DNA of 64,000 nt, taken from assembly GCF_000300455.3 (NCBI RefSeq), contig NZ_CP007215.2, positions 3,286,001 through 3,350,000 of the forward strand, written 5' to 3'. The notes beneath the pieces are model-generated. The model had not been told where the DNA came from, searched no databases, and saw only the letters and a program-made list of their open reading frames with translations. Positions 54,677 to 63,469 of this stretch are shown here, piece by piece. Source of the stretch: Kosakonia sacchari SP1. Lineage in GTDB: Bacteria; Pseudomonadota; Gammaproteobacteria; Enterobacterales; Enterobacteriaceae. The translations under genes were made by a program, and so were the position numbers. Positions within the stretch are counted from its first letter, which is position 1; every line of letters starts with the position of its first letter.

Positions 54677-55585
54677 ATGCGTAATCGCACACTTGCAGAC
54701 CTGGATCGTGTTGTCGCCCTCGGCGGCGGGCATGGCCTCGGGCGAGTGATGTCTTCGCTGGCCTCGTTGGGATCGCGGCTTACCGGCATTGTCACCACCA
54801 CCGATAACGGCGGTTCAACCGGGCGTATTCGCCGCTCTGAAGGCGGGATCGCCTGGGGCGATATGCGTAATTGTTTAAACCAGCTCATTACCGAACCGAG
54901 CGTAGCCTCGGCGATGTTTGAGTACCGTTTTAGCGGTAATGGCGAACTTTCCGGGCATAACCTCGGAAATTTAATGTTAAAGGCGCTCGATCACCTCAGT
55001 GTGCGGCCTCTTGAAGCGATCAATTTAATTCGCAATTTATTAAAAGTGGACGCGTTTTTAATCCCGATGTCTGAGCAACCGGTCGATTTGATGGCTACCG
55101 ACAGCGAAGGGCATCAGGTTTATGGCGAGGTCAACATCGACCAGCTTCATGCACCAATCCAGGAATTAATGCTGTTTCCAAAGGTCCATGCCACTCGCGA
55201 AGCGGTACAGGCTATCGCAGAAGCGGATTTGATTATCATCGGTCCAGGCAGCTTTTACACCAGCCTGCTACCGTTACTGCTGCTGGACGATCTGGCGCAG
55301 GCATTACGCCGTACACCCGCACCGGTCGTTTACATTGGCAACCTCGGTAAAGAACTCAGCCCCGCCGCCGCCAGCCTGACGCTGGCAGACAAACTGGCGA
55401 TTATGGAGCAGTACGTCGGCAAAAAAATCATTGATGCCGCCATTGTTGGTCCGAAAGTCGATACGCGGGATGTTAGCGATCGGTTAATCATTCAGGAAGT
55501 GCTGGAAGCCAGCGATATTCCCTACCGCCACGACCGGCATCTGCTGCGCGTAGCGTTGGAAAAAGCGGTGCAACATCTGGGTTAA
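54677..55585 (+). CDS. ybhK: YvcK/CofD-like gluconeogenesis factor (YbhK)
   Basis: A 302-residue cytoplasmic protein of the CofD/YvcK family. The nucleotide-sugar-binding N-terminus is [15 protein letters not shown], followed by [12 protein letters not shown]. Bacterial YvcK proteins bind UDP-sugars and are needed for growth on gluconeogenic carbon and for envelope integrity. It is divergent from moaA, as in E. coli, and shows the usual length. The next gene, eptA, is not its E. coli neighbour. Confidence 0.95.
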   Translation: MRNRTLADLDRVVALGGGHGLGRVMSSLASLGSRLTGIVTTTDNGGSTGRIRRSEGGIAWGDMRNCLNQLITEPSVASAMFEYRFSGNGELSGHNLGNLMLKALDHLSVRPLEAINLIRNLLKVDAFLIPMSEQPVDLMATDSEGHQVYGEVNIDQLHAPIQELMLFPKVHATREAVQAIAEADLIIIGPGSFYTSLLPLLLLDDLAQALRRTPAPVVYIGNLGKELSPAAASLTLADKLAIMEQYVGKKIIDAAIVGPKVDTRDVSDRLIIQEVLEASDIPYRHDRHLLRVALEKAVQHLG

Positions 55586-55594
55586 AACGCAGGC

Positions 55595-55616
55595 GGCGGG
55601 AATTTTTTCTCCCGCC
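55595..55616 (+). terminator. Terminator-like hairpin after yvcK
   Basis: The stem GGCGGGA / TCCCGCC (55595-55601 with 55610-55616) with a T-rich loop lies just after the yvcK stop, before the PmrA box. Confidence 0.6.
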
Positions 55617-55633
55617 AGCACTTTGCTTAATTT

Positions 55634-55650
55634 CTTAAGGTTGTCTTAAA
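55634..55650 (+). promoter_or_regulatory. PmrA (BasR) box of the eptA operon
   Basis: CTTAAG-N5-CTTAAA fits the PmrA direct-repeat consensus (YTTAAK-N5-YTTAAK) and lies 45 bp before eptA. The operon product BasR/PmrA should bind here, giving positive autoregulation. Confidence 0.85.
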
Positions 55651-55694
55651 AATCGGCTGTCAGCATAGCGCTACTTTCATTGCTGGATCCGAGT

Positions 55695-57338
55695 ATGCGT
55701 ATGCTTCACCTTCGTCGGCCAACCTTAAGCCGCCTCCACTTTATTCTGCTCTTTGCCGCTTATATTGCGCTGGGCCTGAATATTACGTTTTATCACCAGG
55801 CATTCATTTTATTGCCGGTGAACTCATTGCATAACTGGCTGGTTTTTCTCTCCATGCCGCTGGTCGCTTTTAGCGTCATTAATATTGTGTTGTCTCTGGC
55901 GTCGTTTGTGCGTCTTGATCGCCTGGTTATCTCACTCTTTGTGCTGGTGAGTTCGGCGGCGCAATATTTCATTTCGACGTTTGGCATTATTATCGACCGT
56001 TCGATGATCACCAATATTCTGGACACCACCCCGGCAGAAAGTTTCGCCCTGTTGTCGACAAAATTAGTGCTGACGCTGCTGCTGACAGGCATTCTGGCGA
56101 TAGCTATCGCCTGGTGGATTAAAATAAAACCGGCCCGCTCCGCGTTACGCAGTGTAATGTTGCGCGTTGCCAGCATCGTAATTTCTGTGCTGGTTATCGT
56201 GGCGGTGGCGTTGCTGTTTTATAAAGATTACGCCTCGCTGTTTCGCAATAATAAAGAGCTGGTGAAATCACTCAGCCCGTCAAACTCAATTACCGCGTCA
56301 CTTTCCTGGTATTCCCATAACCGCACCGCCAACCTGCCGCTGGTGAGAATTGGCGAAGATGCGCGTCAACGCCCGGAAATGCAGCACGGTCCGCACAAAA
56401 ATCTCACCATTCTGGTTCTGGGTGAAACCTCGCGTGCAGCGAACTTTTCGCTCGGCGGTTATGAGCGTGAAACCAACCCGTTGTTAAAACAGGATAATGT
56501 TATTTACTTCCCGAACACGGCTTCCTGTGGGACCGCGACCGCTGTCTCCGTACCGTGTATGTTCTCCGGCATGACGCGCGCCCATTATGACGATCAACTG
56601 GCGGCGCATCAGGAAGGGTTGCTGGATATTATCCAACGCGCCGGAATTAACGTGCTATGGAATGAGAACGACGGCGGCTGTAAAGGCGCGTGCGATCGTG
56701 TTCCGCATCAGGATATGACGCAATTAAACTTGCCGGATTACTGTATTAAAGGCGAATGCCAGGATGAGATCTTATTCCACGATCTCGCCAGTTATATCGA
56801 TAAATTGCAGGGCGACGGGATGATTGTATTACACACCATTGGCAGCCATGGGCCGACGTATTACAACCGCTATCCGGCGCAGTTCCGTAAATTTACACCG
56901 ACCTGCGATACCAATGAAATTCAGACCTGCTCACAGCAGCAGCTGATAAATACCTACGACAATACCATTTTGTATGTCGATTATATTGTTGATAAAGCGA
57001 TAAAATTGCTGCAATCGAAGCAGGATAAATTCACCACCAGCCTGGTTTATCTCTCCGATCACGGTGAGTCGCTTGGCGAAAATGGCGTTTATTTACACGG
57101 CCTGCCGTACTCCATCGCGCCGGAAACACAAAAACATGTTCCGCTGCTGATTTGGCTGTCGCAGGAGTATCAAGCGCGTTATGCCGTGAACAGCCAGTGT
57201 CTGCAAAAAAATGCGCGGGAGAAGGCGGTTTCACAGGACAACCTCTTCCCGACGATGTTGGGTATACTGGGTGTCAGCACGAAAGAGTACCGTGCTGAAG
57301 ACGATCTTTTAACCGCGTGCCGGGGGCAGTTGAAATGA
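55695..57338 (+). CDS. eptA: Lipid A phosphoethanolamine transferase EptA (PmrC)
   Basis: A 547-residue inner-membrane enzyme that adds phosphoethanolamine to lipid A, lowering affinity for polymyxins. Five N-terminal helices (to about residue 180) precede the periplasmic catalytic domain. The metal-site motifs are [18 protein letters not shown], the nucleophile Thr280 in [14 protein letters not shown], and [18 protein letters not shown]. Cys pairs for disulfides are conserved. ATG at 55695 gives the expected length; ATG at 55701 is an alternative. It overlaps basR and is preceded by a PmrA box. Confidence 0.95.
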   Translation: MRMLHLRRPTLSRLHFILLFAAYIALGLNITFYHQAFILLPVNSLHNWLVFLSMPLVAFSVINIVLSLASFVRLDRLVISLFVLVSSAAQYFISTFGIIIDRSMITNILDTTPAESFALLSTKLVLTLLLTGILAIAIAWWIKIKPARSALRSVMLRVASIVISVLVIVAVALLFYKDYASLFRNNKELVKSLSPSNSITASLSWYSHNRTANLPLVRIGEDARQRPEMQHGPHKNLTILVLGETSRAANFSLGGYERETNPLLKQDNVIYFPNTASCGTATAVSVPCMFSGMTRAHYDDQLAAHQEGLLDIIQRAGINVLWNENDGGCKGACDRVPHQDMTQLNLPDYCIKGECQDEILFHDLASYIDKLQGDGMIVLHTIGSHGPTYYNRYPAQFRKFTPTCDTNEIQTCSQQQLINTYDNTILYVDYIVDKAIKLLQSKQDKFTTSLVYLSDHGESLGENGVYLHGLPYSIAPETQKHVPLLIWLSQEYQARYAVNSQCLQKNAREKAVSQDNLFPTMLGILGVSTKEYRAEDDLLTACRGQLK

Positions 57339-58006
57339 AGATTCTGGTGGTTGAGGATGATGCTCTGCTGTTGCAGGGGTTGATTCTGGCGATGCAAAGC
57401 GAAGGGTACGCCTGCGATGGCGTTTCTACCGCACATGAAGCTGCGCTGTGTCTGGCGAACGGTCATTACAGCCTGCTGGTGCTCGATTTGGGTCTGCCGG
57501 ATGAAGACGGTTTACATCTGCTCACCCGATTGCGCCGCGAAAAATATACGCTGCCGGTATTGATCCTCACCGCCCGCGATACGCTTGAAGATCGCGTTGC
57601 GGGGCTGGATACCGGTGCAGACGACTACCTGGTTAAACCCTTTGCGCTGGACGAGCTGAACGCCCGCATTCGCGCGCTGCTGCGCCGCCATAATAATCAG
57701 GGCGATAACGAAATCAGCCACGGTAATCTGACGCTGAATGTAACACGCCGCCAGGCGTGGCTGGATGAACAGTTGCTGGAGCTGACGCCAAAAGAGTACG
57801 CCCTGCTGTCGCGCCTGATGCTGAAAGCCGAAAGCCCGGTACACCGGGAGATCCTCTATAACGATATTTACAACTGGGATAACGAACCGTCGACGAACAC
57901 GCTGGAAGTGCATATCCATAATTTGCGCGACAAAATCGGCAAATCGCGTATCCGCACAGTGCGTGGGTTTGGTTATATGCTGGTGCAACCGCAGGAACGG
58001 AGCTGA
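57335..58006 (+). CDS. basR: Response regulator BasR (PmrA)
   Basis: A 223-residue OmpR-type regulator activated by BasS in response to Fe3+, Al3+ or low pH. The receiver has the phosphorylation site Asp51 in [12 protein letters not shown] and Lys at LVKPF. The winged-helix output domain contains [36 protein letters not shown]. The start ATG at 57335 overlaps the eptA TGA (ATGA), so it is coupled. Two matching PmrA boxes in the window are its likely targets. Confidence 0.96.
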   Translation: MKILVVEDDALLLQGLILAMQSEGYACDGVSTAHEAALCLANGHYSLLVLDLGLPDEDGLHLLTRLRREKYTLPVLILTARDTLEDRVAGLDTGADDYLVKPFALDELNARIRALLRRHNNQGDNEISHGNLTLNVTRRQAWLDEQLLELTPKEYALLSRLMLKAESPVHREILYNDIYNWDNEPSTNTLEVHIHNLRDKIGKSRIRTVRGFGYMLVQPQERS

Positions 58007-58009
58007 TTG

Positions 58010-59095
58010 ATGGCGCTCTTCAACTTCAGGCGCTGGAGTATGCGCCGCCGTTTGTTACTCACCATTGGTGGCATTCTGGTGTTTTGCCAGCTGGTCAGCG
58101 TGTTCTGGCTGTGGCATGAAAGCGAAGAGCAAATACAGCTGCTGGTGCAGGCAGCCATTCATAACCACAACAATCGCAAACATATCGAGCATGAAGTCCG
58201 CGAAGCGGTGGCCAGCCTGCTGGTACCAAGCCTGCTGATCATCGGACTGGCGCTGCTGCTCTGTATGCAGGCGGTAAAAACCATTACCCGTCCGCTGCTT
58301 GAGTTGCAGGAAGAACTGAATAAACGCACGCCGAACAACCTGCAACCCATCACGCTGAACAATAGCGTCAGCGAAGTGGAAGCTGTGACCTCATCGATTA
58401 ACGAGCTGGTCTCCCGCCTGACGCTAACCCTCGACAGGGAGCGATTGTTTACCGCCGACGTTGCCCATGAGCTGCGTACGCCGCTGGCCGGGTTACGTCT
58501 GCATCTGGAATTGATGGCGAAAACCAGCGGTATCAACGTCGACCCACTGGTGCAACGACTTGAGCAAATGACGGAAAACATTGCTCAATTGTTGCTGCTG
58601 GCACGCGTCGGGCAGTCATTCTCCGCCGGTAGTTACCAGCAGGTGATGCTGTTGCAGGATGTGGTGCAACCCATTCGCAGTGAACTGGAACAGATGCTGA
58701 CCGCGCGCCAACAGATGCTGGAAATTGCAGAGCCAGAAAAGGACATTGCGGTCGCCGGTGATGCCACGCTGCTGCGGTTACTGGTGAGAAACCTGGTCGA
58801 AAACGCCCACCGCTATAGCCCGACAGGATCGACCATTACCGTACGTATCGAAAACGCTGCAACACCGGTACTGGCGGTGGAAGATGAAGGGCCGGGTATT
58901 GATGAAAGCCGCAGCGGAGAGCTCAGTAAAGCCTTCGTGCGTATGGACAGCCGCTACGGCGGCGCAGGCCTGGGATTAAGCATTGTGTCGCGTATCGCAC
59001 AACTGCATGACGCGCAGTTCTTTTTGCACAACCGGCTGACGCAATCTGGCGTACGGGCGTGGGTAAAATTTCTCCCCGGTGCCCGCCAGGCGTAA
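58010..59095 (+). CDS. basS: Sensor histidine kinase BasS (PmrB)
   Basis: A 361-residue two-helix sensor kinase. The first helix is about 15-38. A short periplasmic loop follows, with HESEEQIQLL and acidic residues, then the second helix about 65-85. HAMP and dimerisation regions come next, with phospho-His153 in ADVAHELRTPLAGLRL. The ATPase domain has NLVENAHRYSP, DEGPGI and GGAGLGLSI boxes. It senses metal ions and acid through the short loop in its Salmonella relative. ATG at 58010 follows GGAGC and the basR stop closely. Confidence 0.95.
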   Translation: MALFNFRRWSMRRRLLLTIGGILVFCQLVSVFWLWHESEEQIQLLVQAAIHNHNNRKHIEHEVREAVASLLVPSLLIIGLALLLCMQAVKTITRPLLELQEELNKRTPNNLQPITLNNSVSEVEAVTSSINELVSRLTLTLDRERLFTADVAHELRTPLAGLRLHLELMAKTSGINVDPLVQRLEQMTENIAQLLLLARVGQSFSAGSYQQVMLLQDVVQPIRSELEQMLTARQQMLEIAEPEKDIAVAGDATLLRLLVRNLVENAHRYSPTGSTITVRIENAATPVLAVEDEGPGIDESRSGELSKAFVRMDSRYGGAGLGLSIVSRIAQLHDAQFFLHNRLTQSGVRAWVKFLPGARQA

Positions 59096-59096
59096 A

Positions 59097-59189
59097 TCAG
59101 TAAGTCAGCACCCACAGACGGGCAAAACCAATCACTAGCGCCAGCACGAAAGCGACAGCGAAAAACTCACGAACCTTAAATTGTTGCAT
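59097..59189 (-). CDS. 30-residue membrane peptide, PmrR-like candidate
   Basis: A complete small open frame on the strand opposite basS encodes a 30-residue peptide. It starts MQQFKVREFF, continues as one hydrophobic helix (AVAFVLALVIGF), and ends ARLWVLTY. An excellent ribosome site (GGAGGG) lies eight bases before the ATG, and a PmrA box lies further upstream. In Salmonella, PmrR is a 30-residue-class, PmrA-activated membrane peptide that inhibits LpxT and closes a feedback loop on lipid A modification. Size, topology, regulation and neighbourhood agree with that role. I cannot confirm sequence homology, so I give no symbol. It is too short for most gene finders. Confidence 0.75.
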   Translation of the reverse strand: MQQFKVREFFAVAFVLALVIGFARLWVLTY

Positions 59190-59233
59190 CAGATTGCCCT
59201 CCAGAATACCGGTGGGCAGTGTGTCAGGCGTAG

Positions 59234-59250
59234 GTTAAGCCAACATTAAG
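59234..59250 (-). promoter_or_regulatory. PmrA (BasR) box upstream of the 30-residue peptide
   Basis: On the minus strand CTTAAT-N5-CTTAAC matches the PmrA consensus at nearly every position. It lies 45 bp before the peptide ATG, the same distance as the eptA box from eptA. Confidence 0.8.
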
Positions 59251-59275
59251 AGAGCCCGGACAGGCTCTCTTTTTT
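59248..59275 (+). terminator. Terminator downstream of basS
   Basis: The stem AAGAGAGCC / GGCTCTCTT (59248-59256 with 59263-59271) is followed by TTTT. It ends the eptA-basR-basS transcript, and its left arm overlaps the PmrA box of the opposite-strand peptide gene. Confidence 0.88.
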
Positions 59276-59308
59276 GCTATTTTGTGCGGTCATATCACCG
59301 CGCTGATT

Positions 59309-61330
59309 TCAGGATGCGGCAATAAACAGATCGCGCAGCTGGTGCAACTGGTCGCGTACTTTCGCCGCCTCTTCGAACTCCAGGTTCTGCGCATGCTGCA
59401 TCATCTGGCCTTCGAGTTCGTGGATTTTCTGCTGCAGCGCTTTTGGTGTGAGCGCCAGTTCAGCCGCTTCCACCTGAGCAGGTGTACGCGTTTTACCACG
59501 CCCTTTCGCGCGCGTCTTCGCTAGCCCTTCGCCAAGCGCCAGAATATCCACCACTTTCTTGTTCAGGCCCTGCGGGGTAATGCCGTGCTCTTCGTTATAG
59601 CGTTGCTGTTTCTCACGACGACGCTCGGTTTCGCCAATCGCTTTCGCCATCGACGGTGTGATCTTGTCGCCATACAGAATCGCTTTACCGTTGATGTTAC
59701 GTGCCGCGCGGCCAATCGTCTGGATAAGTGAGCGTTCAGAACGCAAGAAGCCCTCTTTGTCGGCATCCAGAATCGCCACCAGCGAGACTTCCGGCATATC
59801 CAGCCCTTCACGCAGCAAGTTGATGCCGACCAGCACATCGAACTCGCCAAGGCGCAAATCGCGGATAATTTCCATACGTTCAACCGTGTCGATATCCGAG
59901 TGCAGATAACGCACCCGTTCGCCGTGCTCTTCCAGATACTCCGTGAGATCTTCCGCCATGCGTTTGGTCAGCGTCGTCACCAGCACACGTTCGTTAATGG
60001 CGGCGCGCTGGCGAATTTCAGAGAGCAAATCGTCCACCTGGGTCGCCACCGGGCGCACTTCAATCACCGGATCGAGCAGACCGGTCGGGCGCACCACCTG
60101 ATCAATCACTTCGCTGCCCGATTTCTCCAGCTCGTAATTGCCCGGCGTTGCCGAAACATAAATTGACTGCGGTGCCAGCGCTTCAAACTCTTCAAATTTT
60201 AACGGTCGGTTATCCAGCGCCGACGGCAGACGGAAACCATACTCCACCAGCGTCTCTTTACGCGCGCGGTCACCACGATACATCCCGCCGATCTGCGGAA
60301 TAGTCACGTGTGATTCGTCGATTACCAGCAGACCATCGGCGGGCAGGTAGTCGAACAGCGTCGGCGGCGGCTCGCCCGGCCCGCGCCCGGAAAGATAGCG
60401 CGAGTAGTTTTCAATCCCCGAGCAGTAGCCCAGCTCGTTCATCATTTCCAGGTCGAACTGGGTACGCTGGCTGAGCCGCTGCTCTTCCAGCAGTTTATTA
60501 TTTTCCAGCAGCGACTTACGGCGTTCTGCCAGCTCAACTTTGATCTCTTCCATCGCCTGCACGATCCGCTCGCGCGGCGTCACGTAGTGCGTTTTCGGGT
60601 AGATGGTGAAGCGTTGAATGCCCGACTCAATATGACCGGTCAGAGGGTCGAACAACGACAGGCGCTCGACTTCTTCATCGAATAATTCGATACGCAGCGC
60701 CAGATCGTCAGATTCTGCCGGGAACACATCAATAACTTCGCCGCGTACGCGGAAAGTGCCGCGCTGGAATGCCTGATCGTTGCGGGTATATTGCAGCTCC
60801 GCCAGGCGGCGCAGGATCGCGCGTTGATCGATGATCATGCCCTTAGTCAGGTGCAGCATCATTTTCAGGTAGAGATCCGGATCGCCCAGACCGTAGATCG
60901 CGGAAACGGAGGCCACCACAATTACATCGCGACGCTCCAGCAGCGCCTTCGTCGCTGACAGACGCATCTGCTCAATATGTTCGTTCACCGAGGCATCTTT
61001 CTCAATGAAAGTGTCAGAGCTTGGTACATACGCTTCCGGCTGGTAGTAATCGTAGTAAGAGACAAAATACTCCACCGCGTTATCCGGGAAGAACTCTTTC
61101 ATTTCACCATACAGCTGCGCGGCCAGCGTTTTGTTCGGTGCCAGCACCATTGTCGGGCGCTGGAGATCGGCAATCACATTGGCGACGGTGAAAGTCTTCC
61201 CTGAACCCGTCACCCCGAGCAGCGTCTGGTGCGCCAGGCCGTCTTCCAGACCTTCCTTGAGGCGGCGGATAGCTTCAGGCTGATCGCCGGAAGGACGAAA
61301 AGCGGAATTCAGTTTGAACGGTTTACTCAT
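59309..61330 (-). CDS. uvrB: Excinuclease ABC subunit B (UvrB)
   Basis: A 673-residue helicase-like damage-verification subunit of nucleotide excision repair. Walker A is [13 protein letters not shown] (about 39-51). The beta-hairpin that clamps DNA is [21 protein letters not shown]. Helicase motifs III-VI run to QTIGRAARN. The C-terminal UVR domain ([26 protein letters not shown]) contacts UvrA and UvrC. It is identical in length to E. coli UvrB, with a LexA box upstream. Confidence 0.98.
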   Translation of the reverse strand: MSKPFKLNSAFRPSGDQPEAIRRLKEGLEDGLAHQTLLGVTGSGKTFTVANVIADLQRPTMVLAPNKTLAAQLYGEMKEFFPDNAVEYFVSYYDYYQPEAYVPSSDTFIEKDASVNEHIEQMRLSATKALLERRDVIVVASVSAIYGLGDPDLYLKMMLHLTKGMIIDQRAILRRLAELQYTRNDQAFQRGTFRVRGEVIDVFPAESDDLALRIELFDEEVERLSLFDPLTGHIESGIQRFTIYPKTHYVTPRERIVQAMEEIKVELAERRKSLLENNKLLEEQRLSQRTQFDLEMMNELGYCSGIENYSRYLSGRGPGEPPPTLFDYLPADGLLVIDESHVTIPQIGGMYRGDRARKETLVEYGFRLPSALDNRPLKFEEFEALAPQSIYVSATPGNYELEKSGSEVIDQVVRPTGLLDPVIEVRPVATQVDDLLSEIRQRAAINERVLVTTLTKRMAEDLTEYLEEHGERVRYLHSDIDTVERMEIIRDLRLGEFDVLVGINLLREGLDMPEVSLVAILDADKEGFLRSERSLIQTIGRAARNINGKAILYGDKITPSMAKAIGETERRREKQQRYNEEHGITPQGLNKKVVDILALGEGLAKTRAKGRGKTRTPAQVEAAELALTPKALQQKIHELEGQMMQHAQNLEFEEAAKVRDQLHQLRDLFIAAS

Positions 61331-62082
61331 GAACGGCTACCTGATGAAGGAATGAGCGGGCAGGTAACACATTTTACTCACCCTGTTCACTTTTGCCAAT
61401 AAATAACACTGGATGAAAAAACAGTAGCGAAACAGGCAATCTGTACTACTCCCCGTTAGGGCACCGCTTCTCCCCTCAAATTTCTGCGCGGACAAGATAA
61501 AACACTAACCCTTTCAGGTTATCCCCAAAATTTTTCCTCTTTTAACATTTGTCAAGCAAGCCTTTGAAAGTTTTGTGGCAGCGGGTGACACTTTTCTTAC
61601 AGGCATTGCTTTTATATAACCAATTGATTATTAAAGTTAATATCAAAAAGACGTGTTTAACACCAATTCAGGCGCAACCCGCGTCCTCTCTCGCTTGCCG
61701 CATGTTTTCTAACTCTAATACACAAGGTTATCCACAGGAATAGTGGATAACTGCCGCCAGGCCGGATGCCTAGCCTTCCCGCCAAATCCCATTTTGTCCC
61801 AGGCGGGTGGCGCTAAAAATTTATTATCTTTTCTTTTTGATAATTATCGGCAAACGAAACGCAGGATCCGCATGAGATCATTCTCACAGATCCAGCGATT
61901 GCTGCACCACAACTCAACACTGCAAGCACTGGCAAAGTGCAGAATTTTTACCTGGCTTCTTCCCTCCTCACGTTTTAAAAGCCACTTTTCTCAGCGGCAT
62001 CCGAAAAAAAAGCCTTTTTTATGTTCTGGCAAGCCTTTTGCAGAATCATCGTGGTCATCAGATCCGAAACAAGGAGCGGACA
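61331..62082. other. Long AT-rich gap between uvrB and the ABC gene, with DnaA-box-like sites
   Basis: These 752 bases hold no open frame I would support. Besides the LexA box, a perfect DnaA box TTATCCACA (61728-61736) forms an inverted repeat with GTGGATAA (61743-61750). A near-match TTATCCCCA lies at 61520-61528. E. coli uvrB has a distal promoter linked to a DnaA box, so these may belong to uvrB. The stretch from about 61800 to 62040 is AT-rich with poly-A and poly-T tracts and no recognised motif. Confidence 0.6.
61407..61426 (-). promoter_or_regulatory. LexA box of uvrB
   Basis: On the minus strand TACTGTTTTTTCATCCAGTG is nearly the known E. coli uvrB SOS box, 77 bp before the start. 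Confidence 0.9.
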
Positions 62083-62805
62083 ATGTTGAGCTTACGGGCA
62101 GTAAACCAGTATTACGGTAATCAGCATACATTGTGGAATGTCGACCTCGATTTATCCCCCGGGGTCTGCACATCAGTTATTGGGTTGCCAGGCATGGGCA
62201 AGACGACACTGGTGAATTGCATCACTGGCTATTTACCTATTGAAAGCGGCAGCATGATTTGGCAGGACGTGGGCGCACCGCCGCGCGATTTGCTCTCTTT
62301 GCAAGCTGAACACCGCAGCGCCATCGGCATCAGCTATGTGCCGCAGGACAGGCGGATTTTTTCGCAACTTACCATTGAGGAAAATCTGCACGTCGCGATG
62401 CGCGCCGGCAGTGAACCGGGCAGCGCAGTGCGGCGGGATATTTACGATTTGTTCCCCGAACTGTATGAGCTGCGCCAGGTACGTGGCGCGGAGTTGTCAG
62501 AGGATAATCAACAACAGTTAGCGATGGCGCGGGCGCTGGTTACGCACCCACGGCTGTTGATCCTCGATGAGCCAACGCGCGGTCTGGGGCAGGCTTTTAT
62601 TCATAAACTTGGCAATTTGATCGTGCGGCTCAACCAGGAGTTTGGCATGACCATTCTGCTGGCTGAACAGCACTTGTCATTTATTCGCCGGGTCGCCGAC
62701 CGTTTCTGCCTGCTGCACCGCGGGCGCAATGTCGCGCAGGGCGACGTTAAACTGCTTGATGATCCGCTGCTCTCAAAGTGGATGACACCGGAGTCAGGAC
62801 ACTGA
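62083..62805 (+). CDS. Orphan UrtE/LivF-like ABC ATPase
   Basis: A 240-residue single ATPase domain closest in pattern to UrtE (urea) and LivF (branched-chain amino acid) subunits, e.g. the start LRAVNQYYGNQHTLWNV and YVPQDRRIFSQLTIEENLHVAM. Walker A is GLPGMGKTT (34-42), Walker B LLILDEPTRGLG (about 158-169), the H-loop region LLAEQHLSF. The signature, normally LSGGQ, reads LSEDN (138-142), replacing both Gly residues. No permease or binding-protein gene is nearby. AAGGAGCGGACA precedes the ATG. Its last 59 bases overlap the 3' end of the convergent bioD. It could be an inactive or repurposed ATPase. Confidence 0.85.
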   Translation: MLSLRAVNQYYGNQHTLWNVDLDLSPGVCTSVIGLPGMGKTTLVNCITGYLPIESGSMIWQDVGAPPRDLLSLQAEHRSAIGISYVPQDRRIFSQLTIEENLHVAMRAGSEPGSAVRRDIYDLFPELYELRQVRGAELSEDNQQQLAMARALVTHPRLLILDEPTRGLGQAFIHKLGNLIVRLNQEFGMTILLAEQHLSFIRRVADRFCLLHRGRNVAQGDVKLLDDPLLSKWMTPESGH

Positions 62806-63469
62806 GATCAAGATAATGACCCGTTTTTTCTTTTTCCGGTGCGTGGGCAAACCAGGGAATTTCGCCAATCAGCGGAGCCTGCATCACGCGCCGAAGCGTT
62901 GCCAGATACTCCGGGTGTCGTCTGCCTGGCTGCACCACATCGTTGGCAATCCAGCCCGCCAGCCGTAACCCCGCCTGGCGAACCGCTTGCGCGGTTAACA
63001 TGGCATGGTTGATACAGCCAAGTTTTACGCCAACGACCAGAATCACCGGCAGCTGTTCCTGCACCACCCAATCGGCGAAAGTGAACGTCTCTGAAAGCGG
63101 CGTAAACCAGCCCCCTGCACCTTCAACCAGCAGCCACTCCGCTTGTACTTCCAGCGTGCGCAGCCCGGCGGACATTACCTGTGCGTCAATGGGCTCACCC
63201 ACATCTGCACTCACAATATGCGGTGATGTGGGTTCTGCGAAGGTATACGGATTGACGGTCTTATACGCCATCGGCAGGCTGCTGTGGTGTTGCAGTGCCA
63301 GCGCATCGCTGTTGCGCAGCCCCTCTGCGGTCATCTCACTCCCGGAGGCCACCGGTTTATAACCCGCGCTGCGTAAACCACGCAGATTTGCCGCCTGCAA
63401 AAGCGCGCAACTGGCGACAGTTTTCCCGACTTCCGTATCCGTACCGGTCACAAAATAGCGTTCAATCAC
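62747..63469 (-). CDS. bioD: Dethiobiotin synthetase BioD
   Basis: A 240-residue ATP-dependent enzyme forming the ureido ring of dethiobiotin. The P-loop is GTDTEVGKT (about 8-16), and other motifs are [19 protein letters not shown] and NDV. It matches E. coli BioD1 (225 residues) closely up to about residue 222. The last 15 or so residues ([18 protein letters not shown]) are extra and are read from DNA that also encodes the end of the ABC ATPase. It overlaps the bioC end by 8 bp, as part of the bio operon. Confidence 0.95.
   Translation of the reverse strand: MIERYFVTGTDTEVGKTVASCALLQAANLRGLRSAGYKPVASGSEMTAEGLRNSDALALQHHSSLPMAYKTVNPYTFAEPTSPHIVSADVGEPIDAQVMSAGLRTLEVQAEWLLVEGAGGWFTPLSETFTFADWVVQEQLPVILVVGVKLGCINHAMLTAQAVRQAGLRLAGWIANDVVQPGRRHPEYLATLRRVMQAPLIGEIPWFAHAPEKEKTGHYLDLSVLTPVSSTLRAADHQAV

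Noticed and set aside
61549-62120. Two short frames in the uvrB-ABC gap
   Set aside because: There is no ribosome site, the composition is low-complexity, and the second overlaps the ABC ATPase start. The region looks non-coding.
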